NCBI RefSeq assembly: GCF_000165795.1
Contig: NZ_CM001022.1
Coordinates: 1,831,812 to 1,895,811 of the forward strand
Source: Aminomonas paucivorans DSM 12260
GTDB lineage: Bacteria; Synergistota; Synergistia; Synergistales; Synergistaceae
Direction: 5' to 3'
DNA length: 64,000 nt
Part shown: one piece after another, positions 50,976 through 59,553 of the stretch
How positions within the stretch are numbered: the stretch's first letter is position 1
How the letters are laid out: each line of letters opens with the position of its first letter
Position numbers and translations under genes: made by a program
The notes under the pieces: model-generated
Seen by the model: only the letters and a program-made list of their open reading frames with translations
What the model was told of the DNA's origin: nothing
Databases searched by the model: none

Positions 50976-51911
50976 ATGCTCGTACCCGCCCTGGTGACCG
51001 CGTTGGTGCTGGATTTTCTTTTGGGAGACCCGCAGTGGAAGGGCCACCCGGTGCGGTTGGTGGGAGTGCTGGCGGAGAAACTGGAGCCCCTTTGTCGAAG
51101 TCTGCCCGTGTCCGCTTCCTCCCAGGGAGGGGTGTTCGTCTTTCTGGTGCTGCTCTGCACCCTGGCCCCGGTGGCCCTGGCGATGGAAGTGGCGGGGGCC
51201 CTGCCCCTGGGGTGGCTCCTCGCCGGAGGGGTGCTCTACTTCGCCCTGGGGGGCACCAGCCTGGCCCGGGAGGTGGCCTCCGTGGAGACGCACCTTCGCG
51301 CCGGGGACCTGGAGGGGGCCAAGGAGCACCTGGGCTTTTTGGTGAGCCGGGAGGTGGACCCCATGACGGAGGAGGACGCCTCCGCGGCGGCTCTGGAGAC
51401 CCTTTCGGAGAACTTCGGGGACGCGGCCTGCGCCACCCTGCTCTACGCCGCCCTGGGGGGTCCGGTGCTGGCGTGGCTGCATCGGACGGTGAACACCCTG
51501 GACGCCATGGTGGGGTACCGCAACCCCAAGTACGCGGAGTTCGGCCGAGCGGCGGCCAAGCTGGACGACCTGCTGAACCTCCTGCCCGCCCGGGCGGCGG
51601 CCCTGGCGCTGGCGGCGGCCTCTCCCCTGGTGGGAGGCTCCTTCCTCCCCGTTTGGGAGGGGACCCGGAAGGACGCGCCCCGGGACGAAAGCCCCAACTC
51701 CGGCTGGCCCATGGCCGCCCTGGCCTACGCACTGGGGGTGACCTTGGGAGGACGAAGCCGCTATTTCGGCCTCTGGGAGGAGAACCCCCTCATGGGGGAC
51801 GGCCCTCGTCCCGTCCCGGAGGACCTGCAACGGGGCCTGACCCTCTACTGGGGGGCCTATGCGGGGGCGTCCTTCGCCGCCCTGGGCCTGGGGGCGCTGA
51901 TGTCCCTGTGA
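50976..51911 (+). CDS. cbiB: Adenosylcobinamide-phosphate synthase
   Basis: A 311-residue inner-membrane enzyme that attaches aminopropanol (phosphate) to adenosylcobyric acid. The signatures LLGDPQWKGHPVRLVG, VSREVDPMTEEDASAA and FGDAACATLLYAALGG are family hallmarks, as is GYRNPKYAEFGRAAAKLDDLLN. It has about 4-5 membrane segments. The ATG at 50976 follows AAGGAGGCG. Its stop overlaps the GTG of the aminotransferase-like gene. The known pathway partner CobD follows. Confidence 0.92.
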   Translation: MLVPALVTALVLDFLLGDPQWKGHPVRLVGVLAEKLEPLCRSLPVSASSQGGVFVFLVLLCTLAPVALAMEVAGALPLGWLLAGGVLYFALGGTSLAREVASVETHLRAGDLEGAKEHLGFLVSREVDPMTEEDASAAALETLSENFGDAACATLLYAALGGPVLAWLHRTVNTLDAMVGYRNPKYAEFGRAAAKLDDLLNLLPARAAALALAAASPLVGGSFLPVWEGTRKDAPRDESPNSGWPMAALAYALGVTLGGRSRYFGLWEENPLMGDGPRPVPEDLQRGLTLYWGAYAGASFAALGLGALMSL

Positions 51912-52963
51912 GGGAACACGGGGGACGGATCTTCGACCTGCCCCACCCGGAAGGGGTCCTGGACTTCTCCAGCAACATCAACCCCTACGGCCCCCCTCCC
52001 CACGCCCTGCGGGCGGCGGCCCGGGCGCTGAAACGGGTTTCCGTCTACCCCGACCCGGACCAGCGAGCCTTGAAGGGGGCCTTCTCCCGCTGGACGGGCC
52101 TGCCCCAGGAGATGCTGGTCTTCGGCAACGGGGCCAGCGAGCTGATCGGGGCGACCCTGGCGGGCCTCCGGCCCCGACAGGTGGCGCTGCCCGTTCCCAC
52201 CTTCGGAGAGTACGGCGCCTGGGCGGAACGCCTGGGCATTCCGGTGCTGCCGGTTCCCCTGGAGGAATCCCGGAACTTCGCCCCCTCCCTCGACGCCCTG
52301 CGATCCGCCCTGGGGCCCCGCGACCTGCTGGTGCTCTGCCAACCCAACAACCCCACGGGCCGGGCCTGGACCAGGGAGGAGGTCACGTCCCTGTTGGAGG
52401 CCTGCGCCGCCGGGGGAGCACGGATGCTGCTGGACGAGTGCTTCCTCCACCTCACCTGGCCCGCCGCCTTCTCCCCCGCCTCCCTCCCCTGGCCCGCCCC
52501 CCTGACGGTCCTTCGGGCCTTCACCAAGGACTTCTCCGCCCCGGGGCTGCGCCTGGGAGCCCTGGCAGCTCCCCCCGAGACGGCCCGGGCCGTGCGGGAA
52601 CACCTGCAGCCCTGGCCGGTGAACACCCCGGGGGAGGCCTTCGCCGCGGCCTGCGCTGCCCGGCCCGAACCGTTCCTGACCCGGTCCCGGCAGCTTCTGG
52701 CGGCGGAACGCCGCACCCTGACCCGAGGGCTGGAGGCCCTGGGGTTTCGGGTGCTCCCGGGGGCGGCGAACTTTTTGCTCTGCCGGGCTCCCCTGCCCGG
52801 GGGAACCCTGGCGGAACGCCTCCGCCCCCGGGACATCCTGGTGCGGCGCTGCGGGTCCTTCGGCCTGGAGGACCGTTGGATCCGCCTGGGGGTGAAGGAT
52901 CGGGCCTCGAACCGAAGGCTGCTCCTCGCCCTGGAGAAGGTGGTGTATGCTGATCCCGAGTGA
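51908..52963 (+). CDS. cobD: CobD-like aminotransferase (threonine-phosphate decarboxylase)
   Basis: A 351-residue PLP enzyme of fold type I. NPTGRAWTREEV follows the conserved PNNPTG, and the PLP lysine is K207 in AFTKDFSAPGLRLG. The start LDFSSNINPYGPP is typical of CobD, which makes aminopropanol phosphate for the lower axial ligand linker of B12. A histidinol-phosphate aminotransferase is the alternative, but the position after cbiB with a 4-bp overlap favours CobD. GTG start at 51908. Confidence 0.88.
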   Translation: MREHGGRIFDLPHPEGVLDFSSNINPYGPPPHALRAAARALKRVSVYPDPDQRALKGAFSRWTGLPQEMLVFGNGASELIGATLAGLRPRQVALPVPTFGEYGAWAERLGIPVLPVPLEESRNFAPSLDALRSALGPRDLLVLCQPNNPTGRAWTREEVTSLLEACAAGGARMLLDECFLHLTWPAAFSPASLPWPAPLTVLRAFTKDFSAPGLRLGALAAPPETARAVREHLQPWPVNTPGEAFAAACAARPEPFLTRSRQLLAAERRTLTRGLEALGFRVLPGAANFLLCRAPLPGGTLAERLRPRDILVRRCGSFGLEDRWIRLGVKDRASNRRLLLALEKVVYADPE

Positions 52964-52997
52964 CCCCAACCCGATCTCTTCGAGGAGGATGCTTCCC

Positions 52998-53441
52998 ATG
53001 AACCAAATCCAGATCCGGCATTACCGGGTGGAGGGCCTGGCCTGCACACCCTGGGCGGAAACCCTGAAGACCTTGAACGACCTGTGCCGTCAGATGGCCC
53101 CTCGCTTCGCCGCCATGGACCTGCAGCTTGCCCTGCAGGAGGTGGAGCTTCCCGACACCCCGGAGAACCGGGCCTTCGGAAACCTGGTGACCCTGGCCTG
53201 CCCGGAGGCGGATCAGCCGGAGACGGCCTTGGAGGCCCTGCTGGGGGTGCGGGTGGAGCACGACCTCTGCGAGGAATGCGGCGATATCTGCCGCACCCTG
53301 GTGGTGGAGGAGGGCGCCCGTTTTCAGGCTCTGCCCTCGGGGCTCCTCATGGATGGCATCCTGCGGATGGCCTTCTCGGTGATCGCTCCGGAGGGCGGGT
53401 GCTCCGGAACCTGCGGGAGCTGCAGCGGCTGCTGCGGCTAG
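52998..53441 (+). CDS. Cys-rich DUF2703-type protein
   Basis: A 147-residue protein beginning IQIRHYRVEGLACTPWAETL, with a C-terminal CSGTCGSCSGCCG tail that could bind a metal or cofactor, and EHDLCEECGDICRTL in the middle. It resembles the DUF2703 family. The ATG at 52998 lies 9 bases after GAGGAGG; the ATG at 52989 is too close to that site. It lies between cobD and the adenosyltransferase, so a link to cobalt or corrinoid handling is possible but not shown. Confidence 0.7.
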   Translation: MNQIQIRHYRVEGLACTPWAETLKTLNDLCRQMAPRFAAMDLQLALQEVELPDTPENRAFGNLVTLACPEADQPETALEALLGVRVEHDLCEECGDICRTLVVEEGARFQALPSGLLMDGILRMAFSVIAPEGGCSGTCGSCSGCCG

Positions 53442-53464
53442 AGAGACCGGAAAGGAGCGGGGAC

Positions 53465-53986
53465 ATGAGCGATTTCGTCATCACCACCAAGGGAGGGGAC
53501 AAGGGGACCACCTCCCTGTGCAGCGGGGAACGGGTGCCCAAGGACGACCTGCGGGTGGAGGTGTACGGCACCATGGACGAATGCCAGGCCCACGTGGGCA
53601 TGGCTCGGGCCACCTGCCCGATCCCGGAGATCCGGGAGGAGCTGTTCCGGCTGGAGGAGAACCTGTCCTACGCCATGGGAAGCCTGGCCCTCTGCGCCGA
53701 CCTGCCCGCCCCGGACCCGGCGTTTCTGGAGGCCCTGGTGGAACGGGTCAAGGGGGTCTTCCGGGGCCCCTTCCGGTTCGTGCGCCCCGGCGACTCCATC
53801 CCCGGAGCGGCGCTGCACCAGGCCCGAACGGTGGCCCGCCGGGCGGAGCGGGTGGCGGTGAAGCTCTACCGGGAGGGGAAACTCCAGGAGACGGAGTACG
53901 TGTACCTCAACCGCCTCTCCGACGCCATCTACGCCCTTTCCCTGTGGGTGGACCAGGAAATGAGGGACCAATCCCAGAAAATCTGA
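53465..53986 (+). CDS. PduO-type ATP:cob(I)alamin adenosyltransferase
   Basis: A 173-residue enzyme that puts the adenosyl group on reduced cobalamin. The ATP loop TTKGGDKGTTSLCSGE and the C-terminal YVYLNRLSDAIYALSLW, with the RR near HQARTVARRAERV, match PduO. The ATG at 53465 follows AAAGGAG. It is the last gene of the cobalamin group; a hairpin terminator with eight T residues follows. Confidence 0.93.
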   Translation: MSDFVITTKGGDKGTTSLCSGERVPKDDLRVEVYGTMDECQAHVGMARATCPIPEIREELFRLEENLSYAMGSLALCADLPAPDPAFLEALVERVKGVFRGPFRFVRPGDSIPGAALHQARTVARRAERVAVKLYREGKLQETEYVYLNRLSDAIYALSLWVDQEMRDQSQKI

Positions 53987-54026
53987 AACTCCGGTTCCGT
54001 CCATGAACCCCTTCGTCGACCCCCCG

Positions 54027-54063
54027 AGGAAACCTCTTTCCCCCATAGAGGTTTCCTTTTTTT
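54027..54063 (+). terminator. Intrinsic terminator after the adenosyltransferase
   Basis: AGGAAACCTCT (54027-54037) and AGAGGTTTCCT (54047-54057) form a perfect 11-bp stem followed by a run of T residues. Confidence 0.88.
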
Positions 54064-54095
54064 CTCCCCCTCATGGTATCCTCTGGTTGATTCCT

Positions 54096-54115
54096 GTATA
54101 ATGAACCCATTATAC
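54096..54115 (+). promoter_or_regulatory. GntR-type operator on the -10 box
   Basis: GTATAATG (54096-54103) and CATTATAC (54108-54115) form an 8-4-8 palindrome that contains the -10 TATAAT (54097-54102). It lies 33 bp before the regulator gene, so repression by its own product is likely. Confidence 0.75.
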
Positions 54116-54148
54116 GTTTGTGAGCCGTTTCCTTAAGGAGGGGCAACC

Positions 54149-54835
54149 ATGACGGAGCATCCTTTGACGCCCGCCACGAGCACGGACCTGAGGCAGATCG
54201 TCTACGAAAAGATCAAGGAGGCCATCGTCAACGGCCTGATCCCTGCGGGGCAGCGCCTCTCGGAGGTGGAGCTGGCGGGGAAGCTGGACGTGTCCCGCAC
54301 CCCCGTCCGAGAGGCCATCCGCCAGCTCGCCCAGACGGGGCTGGTGAAGCTGGTCCCCCGCAAGGGAGCCTTCGTGGCCCTCCCCACCCCCAAGGACGCC
54401 TCGGACCTCTACGAGATCCGCACCGCCCTGGAGACCCTGGCCCTGGAACACCTGTGCGCCCGTCCCCCTCGGGAGGACCTGATCCGCTTCCGGGAACTCT
54501 TCGGCCGGATCACCAACGCCACGCCCCCCAACGCCTACCTGGAGGAGGACCGGCGGTTCCACTCTCTCCTGAGCGTGCGTTCCAACAACAACTTCCTGGA
54601 GACGGTGCTACACAACGTGACGGACCTCATCCAGCTCTGTCGCCACTACTCCATCGAGGGGGTCTCGCTGGAACAGTCCTGCGGAGAGCACATCGCCCTC
54701 ATCGACGCCATCCTGGACGGAGACCTGGATACGGCCAAGGTGCGGCTCCGGGTACACCTGGGACACGCCCGGGAGGCCCTGGTGGTGTACATCCGCCACC
54801 ACCCCGAGGCCCTGGACCCGGCCCTGCAGCCCTAG
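54149..54835 (+). CDS. GntR-family regulator, FadR subgroup
   Basis: A 228-residue regulator. The N-terminal winged helix has IVYEKIKEAIVNGLIPAG and the recognition part KLDVSRTPVREAIRQLAQTG. The C-terminal helical FCD-type domain has the metal-like pattern DRRFHSLL and HIALIDAI, with His residues placed as in zinc-binding members. The ATG at 54149 follows TAAGGAGGGG. It has an obvious self-operator. The DMT transporter gene 12 bp downstream is its likely target. Confidence 0.9.
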   Translation: MTEHPLTPATSTDLRQIVYEKIKEAIVNGLIPAGQRLSEVELAGKLDVSRTPVREAIRQLAQTGLVKLVPRKGAFVALPTPKDASDLYEIRTALETLALEHLCARPPREDLIRFRELFGRITNATPPNAYLEEDRRFHSLLSVRSNNNFLETVLHNVTDLIQLCRHYSIEGVSLEQSCGEHIALIDAILDGDLDTAKVRLRVHLGHAREALVVYIRHHPEALDPALQP

Positions 54836-54847
54836 GGCTCCCGGACC

Positions 54848-55729
54848 ATGTGGCAGGGTCTTCTCCTGGCCTTCGCCGCCGCGGCGGTGTGGGCCGTGGC
54901 CCCGGTCCTCTACCGGCGCTGCGTGGACCGGGTCTCCTACACGGGCCTGGGGGCTTTTCGATGCATCGGCTACCTGGCCAGCGCGGGGCTCTACCTGCTG
55001 GCGGTCCAGGGACCCTCGGGGTTCGTCCCCCTGCCCTGGAAGGTGCTCCTGCCCGCCATGGGGGCAGGGGTGGTGTGGCTGGTGCTGGGAGACCTCTGCT
55101 ACTTCGCGGCGCTTCACAAGCTGGGGGTGACGGTGGGGGTTCCGGTGACCTCCTCCTTTCCCGTGGTGGTGGTCATGGCCTCCTGGTTCTTTCTGGACGA
55201 GCCGGTGCACCTGTCCGTGTTCCTGGCGGCGGCCTGCACGGTGTTGGGAATCTACCTGCTGAGCCCCCGGGGACCGGAGGCGCAGAGGCCCACGGACTTC
55301 CGCCGGGGGATGCTCTTCGCCCTAGGGACCATCCTCTGCTGGTGCTTCGGCATCATCACCAACAAGCTGCTGATCCGGGACATCCCCATCCCCATGCTGG
55401 AGTGGTGGCGCGCCGTGGCCATCACCGCTGCGTCGTGGCTGGCCTTCGTCCTCACGGACCGCACGTGGAAGCACCAGGTCCGGGCCCTCACCCTCTCCTC
55501 CCTGGGGGAGATGGTCCTGGCGGGGGCTTTGGGACTCACCGTCGGCAACCTGCTGTACACCTACAGCCTCCGCACCATCCCCGTCTCCCTGGCCACCTGC
55601 ATCGCCTGCGCCCGTCCCTTCCTGGCAGCGCTGTTCGCGGTGTTCGTGCTGCGGGAACGCCTGTCCTCCCAGCTTTTGTCGGGCATCGGGCTGGTGGTGG
55701 CGGGAGTCCTGGTCATGACCCTGGTTTAG
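54848..55729 (+). CDS. DMT-superfamily (EamA) transporter
   Basis: A 293-residue inner-membrane exporter with ten hydrophobic helices in two EamA repeats. Typical turns are GLGAFRCIGYLASAG, ASWFFLDEPVHLSVF and ALFAVFVLRERLSSQLLSGIG. It lies 12 bp after the GntR gene, so its expression is probably controlled by that regulator. The substrate is unknown. Confidence 0.87.
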   Translation: MWQGLLLAFAAAAVWAVAPVLYRRCVDRVSYTGLGAFRCIGYLASAGLYLLAVQGPSGFVPLPWKVLLPAMGAGVVWLVLGDLCYFAALHKLGVTVGVPVTSSFPVVVVMASWFFLDEPVHLSVFLAAACTVLGIYLLSPRGPEAQRPTDFRRGMLFALGTILCWCFGIITNKLLIRDIPIPMLEWWRAVAITAASWLAFVLTDRTWKHQVRALTLSSLGEMVLAGALGLTVGNLLYTYSLRTIPVSLATCIACARPFLAALFAVFVLRERLSSQLLSGIGLVVAGVLVMTLV

Positions 55730-55742
55730 GGAGGCCCCTTCC

Positions 55743-56534
55743 GTGTCCCCTGCCTTCTTCCTCTACAAGCTCCTCGGGGCCCTGGTCGTTCCTCCGGGAC
55801 TTCTGTGCCTTCTGCTGGCCCTGACCTCGGCAGCGGCCTGGCGACGCCCCCGAAGGCCCGCTCTGGCGGCAACTCTGGGTGCCCTGGCCCTGGGGGTCTA
55901 CGTCCTCTCCTGCCCCTTCGGGGAACGGCTGGTGACGGCCCCCCTGGAGGACCGCGTCCGCCCCTCCCTGCCCGAGGGGGACGCTCCCGCGGCGGTGGTG
56001 GTGCTGGGGGGCGGGGTGCGGTACGACGAGCGGGGAGAACCCATCCTCCCCGGGGCCTACACCCTGGAACGGCTGGTGACGGCGGCGGAGGTGGCCCGGG
56101 ACCGGGGTTGGCCCCTGTTCTGCTGCGGCGGCCGGGTGCAGGGGGGGACGGGAGGTTCGGAGGGGGATCTCATGGCCCGGGTCCTGCGATCCTGGAACCC
56201 CGGGGTGGCGGTGACGGCAGAGACGGGGTCCCGGACCACCTGGGAGAACCTGGTCCGAGTGGGGACCCTGCTGCAGGAGCGGGACATCCGCCGGGTGGTC
56301 CTGGTGACCAGCACCTTCCACATGCCCCGGTCCCTGGCCTCCGCCCGCAGGCTGCTCCCGGGGCTGGAGGTGCACCCCTGGCCCGCAGGGAGGCTCACGG
56401 ACCGATCCCCCCTAGGGGCGGCGGATTACCTGCCCCTGTCCCTGAACGCCTCGGTGCTGGGCCTTCGGGAGTGGGTCGGGCTGGGGGCCTACGAGGTCTT
56501 CGGCAGGTTCAGGAGGTCCGGCGAGTCCAGGTGA
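55743..56534 (+). CDS. DUF218 (YdcF/ElyC-like) membrane protein
   Basis: A 263-residue protein. Two membrane helices lie in residues 7-55. The DUF218 domain follows, with VVVLGGGVRYDERGE, SRTTWENLVRV and STFHMPRSLASARRLL. Members act in the cell envelope, for example in polyprenyl carrier balance. The start is GTG at 55743. Its last 46 bp overlap the convergent sensor gene, and it follows the DMT gene by 13 bp. Confidence 0.85.
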   Translation: MSPAFFLYKLLGALVVPPGLLCLLLALTSAAAWRRPRRPALAATLGALALGVYVLSCPFGERLVTAPLEDRVRPSLPEGDAPAAVVVLGGGVRYDERGEPILPGAYTLERLVTAAEVARDRGWPLFCCGGRVQGGTGGSEGDLMARVLRSWNPGVAVTAETGSRTTWENLVRVGTLLQERDIRRVVLVTSTFHMPRSLASARRLLPGLEVHPWPAGRLTDRSPLGAADYLPLSLNASVLGLREWVGLGAYEVFGRFRRSGESR

Positions 56535-58201
56535 CTCCGGAAGGGGGTCAGATCTCCCCCCGTCCCCAGCACGTCCTCCAGGCTCTGGATCCACCGGGAG
56601 AAATCCCCGAATCCCCCCTGAGCGGAATCCCCCTTGAGGCGATGGGCCAGCTTGCGGACCTGCTCGCCGTCCCTTTCGTCCAAAGCGGTTTTCAGGCGGC
56701 CCGCCAGGTCCGAAAGCTCCTCCAGGAAGGCGTCCCGGGCCAGGCGGCGCACCTTGTCCCCCAGCTCGTTCCCCTCCCGGGGGACATAGCCGGTCCACTG
56801 GGCCAGCACGTCCCGAAGCAGCTTCCCGGAGATGGGCTTGAAGAGGGTCTCGTCCATCCCCGCCTCCAGAGCCCCCGCCAGGTCCGACTCCCCCCCGGCG
56901 GTGAGGGCCAGGATGGGGGCTTCGAACCCCCGCTCCCGAAGCGCCAGGGTGGCCTGGATTCCCGTCATCCGGGGCATGAGCAGGTCCATGAAGACCAGGT
57001 CCGGGGGATCCTGGGCCACCCGGTCCAGGGCCTCCAGCCCGTCGCAGGCGGTGATCGCCTGAACGCCCATCTGCTCCAGCATGCCCGCCAAGGCCTTGCG
57101 GTTCACCAGGGAGTCGTCCACCACCAGCACCTTCGGGACGGTCCCCAGGGAACGGACCACCGTGGCCCCTCCCGGAAGCAGGGGGATCCGGACCTCCAGG
57201 GCTTCGCCCCGCACCGAGGGAAGGGTCTTGCAGACCTGGGCGTAGCGCGCTGCCAGGGAGGCCAGGACCCCGTCCAAAGCTCCGTCGGACCCGGCCTTCA
57301 TCCCCCAGGCTTCCCCGAAGACGTGCAACGCTCCCTCCTCTCCTCGGAGGGCCAGGAAGACCCCCTGGGCCTCCCGGTCCACGTAGGCGCGATTCAGAAG
57401 AGCCAGGAGGAGCTGAAGTCCCCCGTAGCGGATGCGCGTCTGGGGATTCAGGGATTCCAGGAGCAGTTCGAACTCCCGCCCCTCCATGCGCTGCCACGCC
57501 GCCCCCAGTCCCCGCAGGGTTCCCAGGGCTTCCTGGAGGGGCAGGGGGGTGCCGAACCGCTCCCCCTCCAGCTCCACCTCGCAGAGGAAGGTATCCACCT
57601 GGGAGGCCAGCACCCGGGAGGCCCCCAGGGCCAGGGCGTAGCTCTCCCGGGAGTGCTGTTTCTCCAGGTCCTCCAGGGCCAGGGTGAGGGTCCACAGGGG
57701 GGTGCGCAGATAGTGCCCCCACTTCTGGGCGAGCTGGTTGCGCTGGCGCCCCCGAAAGGCCTCCAGGGCCAGGGCCGCCGCCTCCGCCAGGGTCCACAGG
57801 ACCATGAGGTCCTCTGCGGCGTAGGGGGTCTCCCGCCCCGCCGCCACGATCCAGCCCGGGCTTCCCAGCCGGTCGTAGGGGGCCACGATGAGCCGGTCCA
57901 CCTCCACCCCGCTGGGGAAGACGAAAGGCCCCTCCCTCAGGGCCGGGGCTCCCCCCACGGGTTCAAAGGACTCCAGTGCCCGCAGGGTGGCCTCCCGCTC
58001 CTCCGGGGATCGATCCTCCATGCGGCGCAGGGTGCCGCTGTAGGACCACACCTGGCAGAACTCCTCCTTCCGGCACCACCAGAAGGCCTTGGGGCTCTTC
58101 AGGATCTCGCAGACTGCCTTGAGGAGGGTCTCCGCCAGGGCGTCCCGGCTCTCCGCCCTCCCCAGGGCGGCAAGCAGCACCTTCAGGTTCGAGGGGTCCA
58201 T
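56489..58201 (-). CDS. Hybrid sensor with degenerate kinase core, receiver and Hpt domains
   Basis: A 570-residue cytoplasmic protein. The N-terminus (residues 1-150) is GAF-like. The region 160-345 has a kinase-like H-box GHYLRTPLWTL with His163, but no recognisable N, G1 or G2 boxes, so the ATPase part looks degenerate. The receiver domain (357-470) is complete, with DD at 361-362, phospho-acceptor Asp406 in LVFMDLLMPRMTG and Lys455 region FKPI. An Hpt domain follows with His520 in KLAHRLKGDS. It lacks membrane helices. The ATG at 58201 overlaps the rarA stop by one base. Confidence 0.82.
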   Translation of the reverse strand: MDPSNLKVLLAALGRAESRDALAETLLKAVCEILKSPKAFWWCRKEEFCQVWSYSGTLRRMEDRSPEEREATLRALESFEPVGGAPALREGPFVFPSGVEVDRLIVAPYDRLGSPGWIVAAGRETPYAAEDLMVLWTLAEAAALALEAFRGRQRNQLAQKWGHYLRTPLWTLTLALEDLEKQHSRESYALALGASRVLASQVDTFLCEVELEGERFGTPLPLQEALGTLRGLGAAWQRMEGREFELLLESLNPQTRIRYGGLQLLLALLNRAYVDREAQGVFLALRGEEGALHVFGEAWGMKAGSDGALDGVLASLAARYAQVCKTLPSVRGEALEVRIPLLPGGATVVRSLGTVPKVLVVDDSLVNRKALAGMLEQMGVQAITACDGLEALDRVAQDPPDLVFMDLLMPRMTGIQATLALRERGFEAPILALTAGGESDLAGALEAGMDETLFKPISGKLLRDVLAQWTGYVPREGNELGDKVRRLARDAFLEELSDLAGRLKTALDERDGEQVRKLAHRLKGDSAQGGFGDFSRWIQSLEDVLGTGGDLTPFRSHLDSPDLLNLPKTS

Positions 58202-59553
58202 CAGGCTTCCTCCTTGTCCGTGCGGTCTTCTCCCGGGGCGGCGAAACGCTTCCAGAACCGCTTCAGCCGTTCCGTCAGGCGGGGCTCCGCCCCCAGGGAG
58301 CCGGGAAAGAAAAAGCGCCTCGGCTGGGGGAGGTAGGCCTGGGGCACCCAGTGCCGGGGGTCGTCGTGGGGGTAGCGGTAGCCGGATCCCTGGGGGTGCA
58401 GGTGGTGGGGAACCTCCAGCCGGTCCCCCTTGCGCAGGGCGGCCTCGGCATCCCGAATCGCCAGGTAGGTGCTGTTGCTCTTGGGCGCCGCAGCCAGGTA
58501 CACCGCCGCCTCGGACAGGATCAGGTCCGCCTCCGGCAGGCCCACCCGGTCACAGGCCGAGGCGGCGGACTCCGCCAGGACCAGGGCGAAGGGGTCCGCC
58601 AGCCCCACGTCCTCGGCGGCGAAGATGCACATCCTCCGGGCGAGGAACCGCACGTCGTCCCCCGCCTCCAGCATCCGGGCCATCCAGTACAGCGCCGCGT
58701 CGGGGTCCGAACCGCGCAGGCTCTTGATGAAAGCGGAGACCACCGCGTAGTGGTCATCCCCCGACCGATCATAGCGCTGGAGCGCCCGACCCGTCACCCG
58801 CTCCACCATCTCCTCGTCCAGGACCCGGCCGCCCCCCACCGCCACCGCCTGGACGCAGGCCTCCAGGCGCAGAAGGGCCTGTCGGGCATCCCCCCCCGAC
58901 CGGGCGGCCAGCTCTCCCAAAACGGCGTCCGACGCGGCCACCTCCAGCCGCCCCAGCCCCCGCACGGGATCCTCCAGGGCACGGCGCAGCAGCAGCAGCA
59001 GGTGGCGCTCCTCCAGGGGTTGGAGGGTGTACACCAACATGCGGGACAACAGGGTCTTGTTGATCTCGAACCAGGGGTTCTCTGTGGTGGTCCCCACCAG
59101 CACCAGGTCCCCCGTCTCCACCGCCGGGAGCAGGGCGTTCTGCTGTTGGGTGTTGAAGTGGTAGATCTCGTCCACGAAGGCCAGGGCGGACTGCCCCCCC
59201 CGGGCCCGCTTCAGTTCCCGGGCCTGCTCCACCATCTCCCGAAGCTGCGCCACCTTGGCGCTCACCGCGTTGATCTCCAGGAGGGGGCGGTCCGTGACCT
59301 GGGCCAGGAGGCGCACCAGAGTGGTCTTCCCGACCCCGGGAGGACCGTAGAGGATGCAGCTGGGGACGAGGTTCCGGTCCAGGAGGCGGCGCAGGGGACC
59401 GTCGGGGCCCACCAGATGCTCCTGACCCACGTAGTCCTCCAGGGAGGCGGGGCGCATGCGCTCCGCCAGGGGGGTTTCGAAGGAGGAAAGGGAGACGTCC
59501 TTTCCGGGTTCCTCTCCCTCCAGGCCGTCGAAGATCCCCCTTGTACGGGTCAT
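58201..59553 (-). CDS. rarA: Replication-associated recombination protein A
   Basis: A 450-residue AAA+ protein of the RarA/MgsA/WRNIP1 family. The N-terminal PLAERMRPASLEDYVGQEHL precedes Walker A GPPGVGKTT (70-78) and Walker B FVDEIYHFN (126-134), where many homologs read DEIHRFN. Other hallmarks: RMLEAGDDVRFLARRMCIFAAEDVGLADP. It helps stalled replication forks. The ATG at 59553 overlaps the HAD gene stop by 4 bp. Confidence 0.93.
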   Translation of the reverse strand: MTRTRGIFDGLEGEEPGKDVSLSSFETPLAERMRPASLEDYVGQEHLVGPDGPLRRLLDRNLVPSCILYGPPGVGKTTLVRLLAQVTDRPLLEINAVSAKVAQLREMVEQARELKRARGGQSALAFVDEIYHFNTQQQNALLPAVETGDLVLVGTTTENPWFEINKTLLSRMLVYTLQPLEERHLLLLLRRALEDPVRGLGRLEVAASDAVLGELAARSGGDARQALLRLEACVQAVAVGGGRVLDEEMVERVTGRALQRYDRSGDDHYAVVSAFIKSLRGSDPDAALYWMARMLEAGDDVRFLARRMCIFAAEDVGLADPFALVLAESAASACDRVGLPEADLILSEAAVYLAAAPKSNSTYLAIRDAEAALRKGDRLEVPHHLHPQGSGYRYPHDDPRHWVPQAYLPQPRRFFFPGSLGAEPRLTERLKRFWKRFAAPGEDRTDKEEA

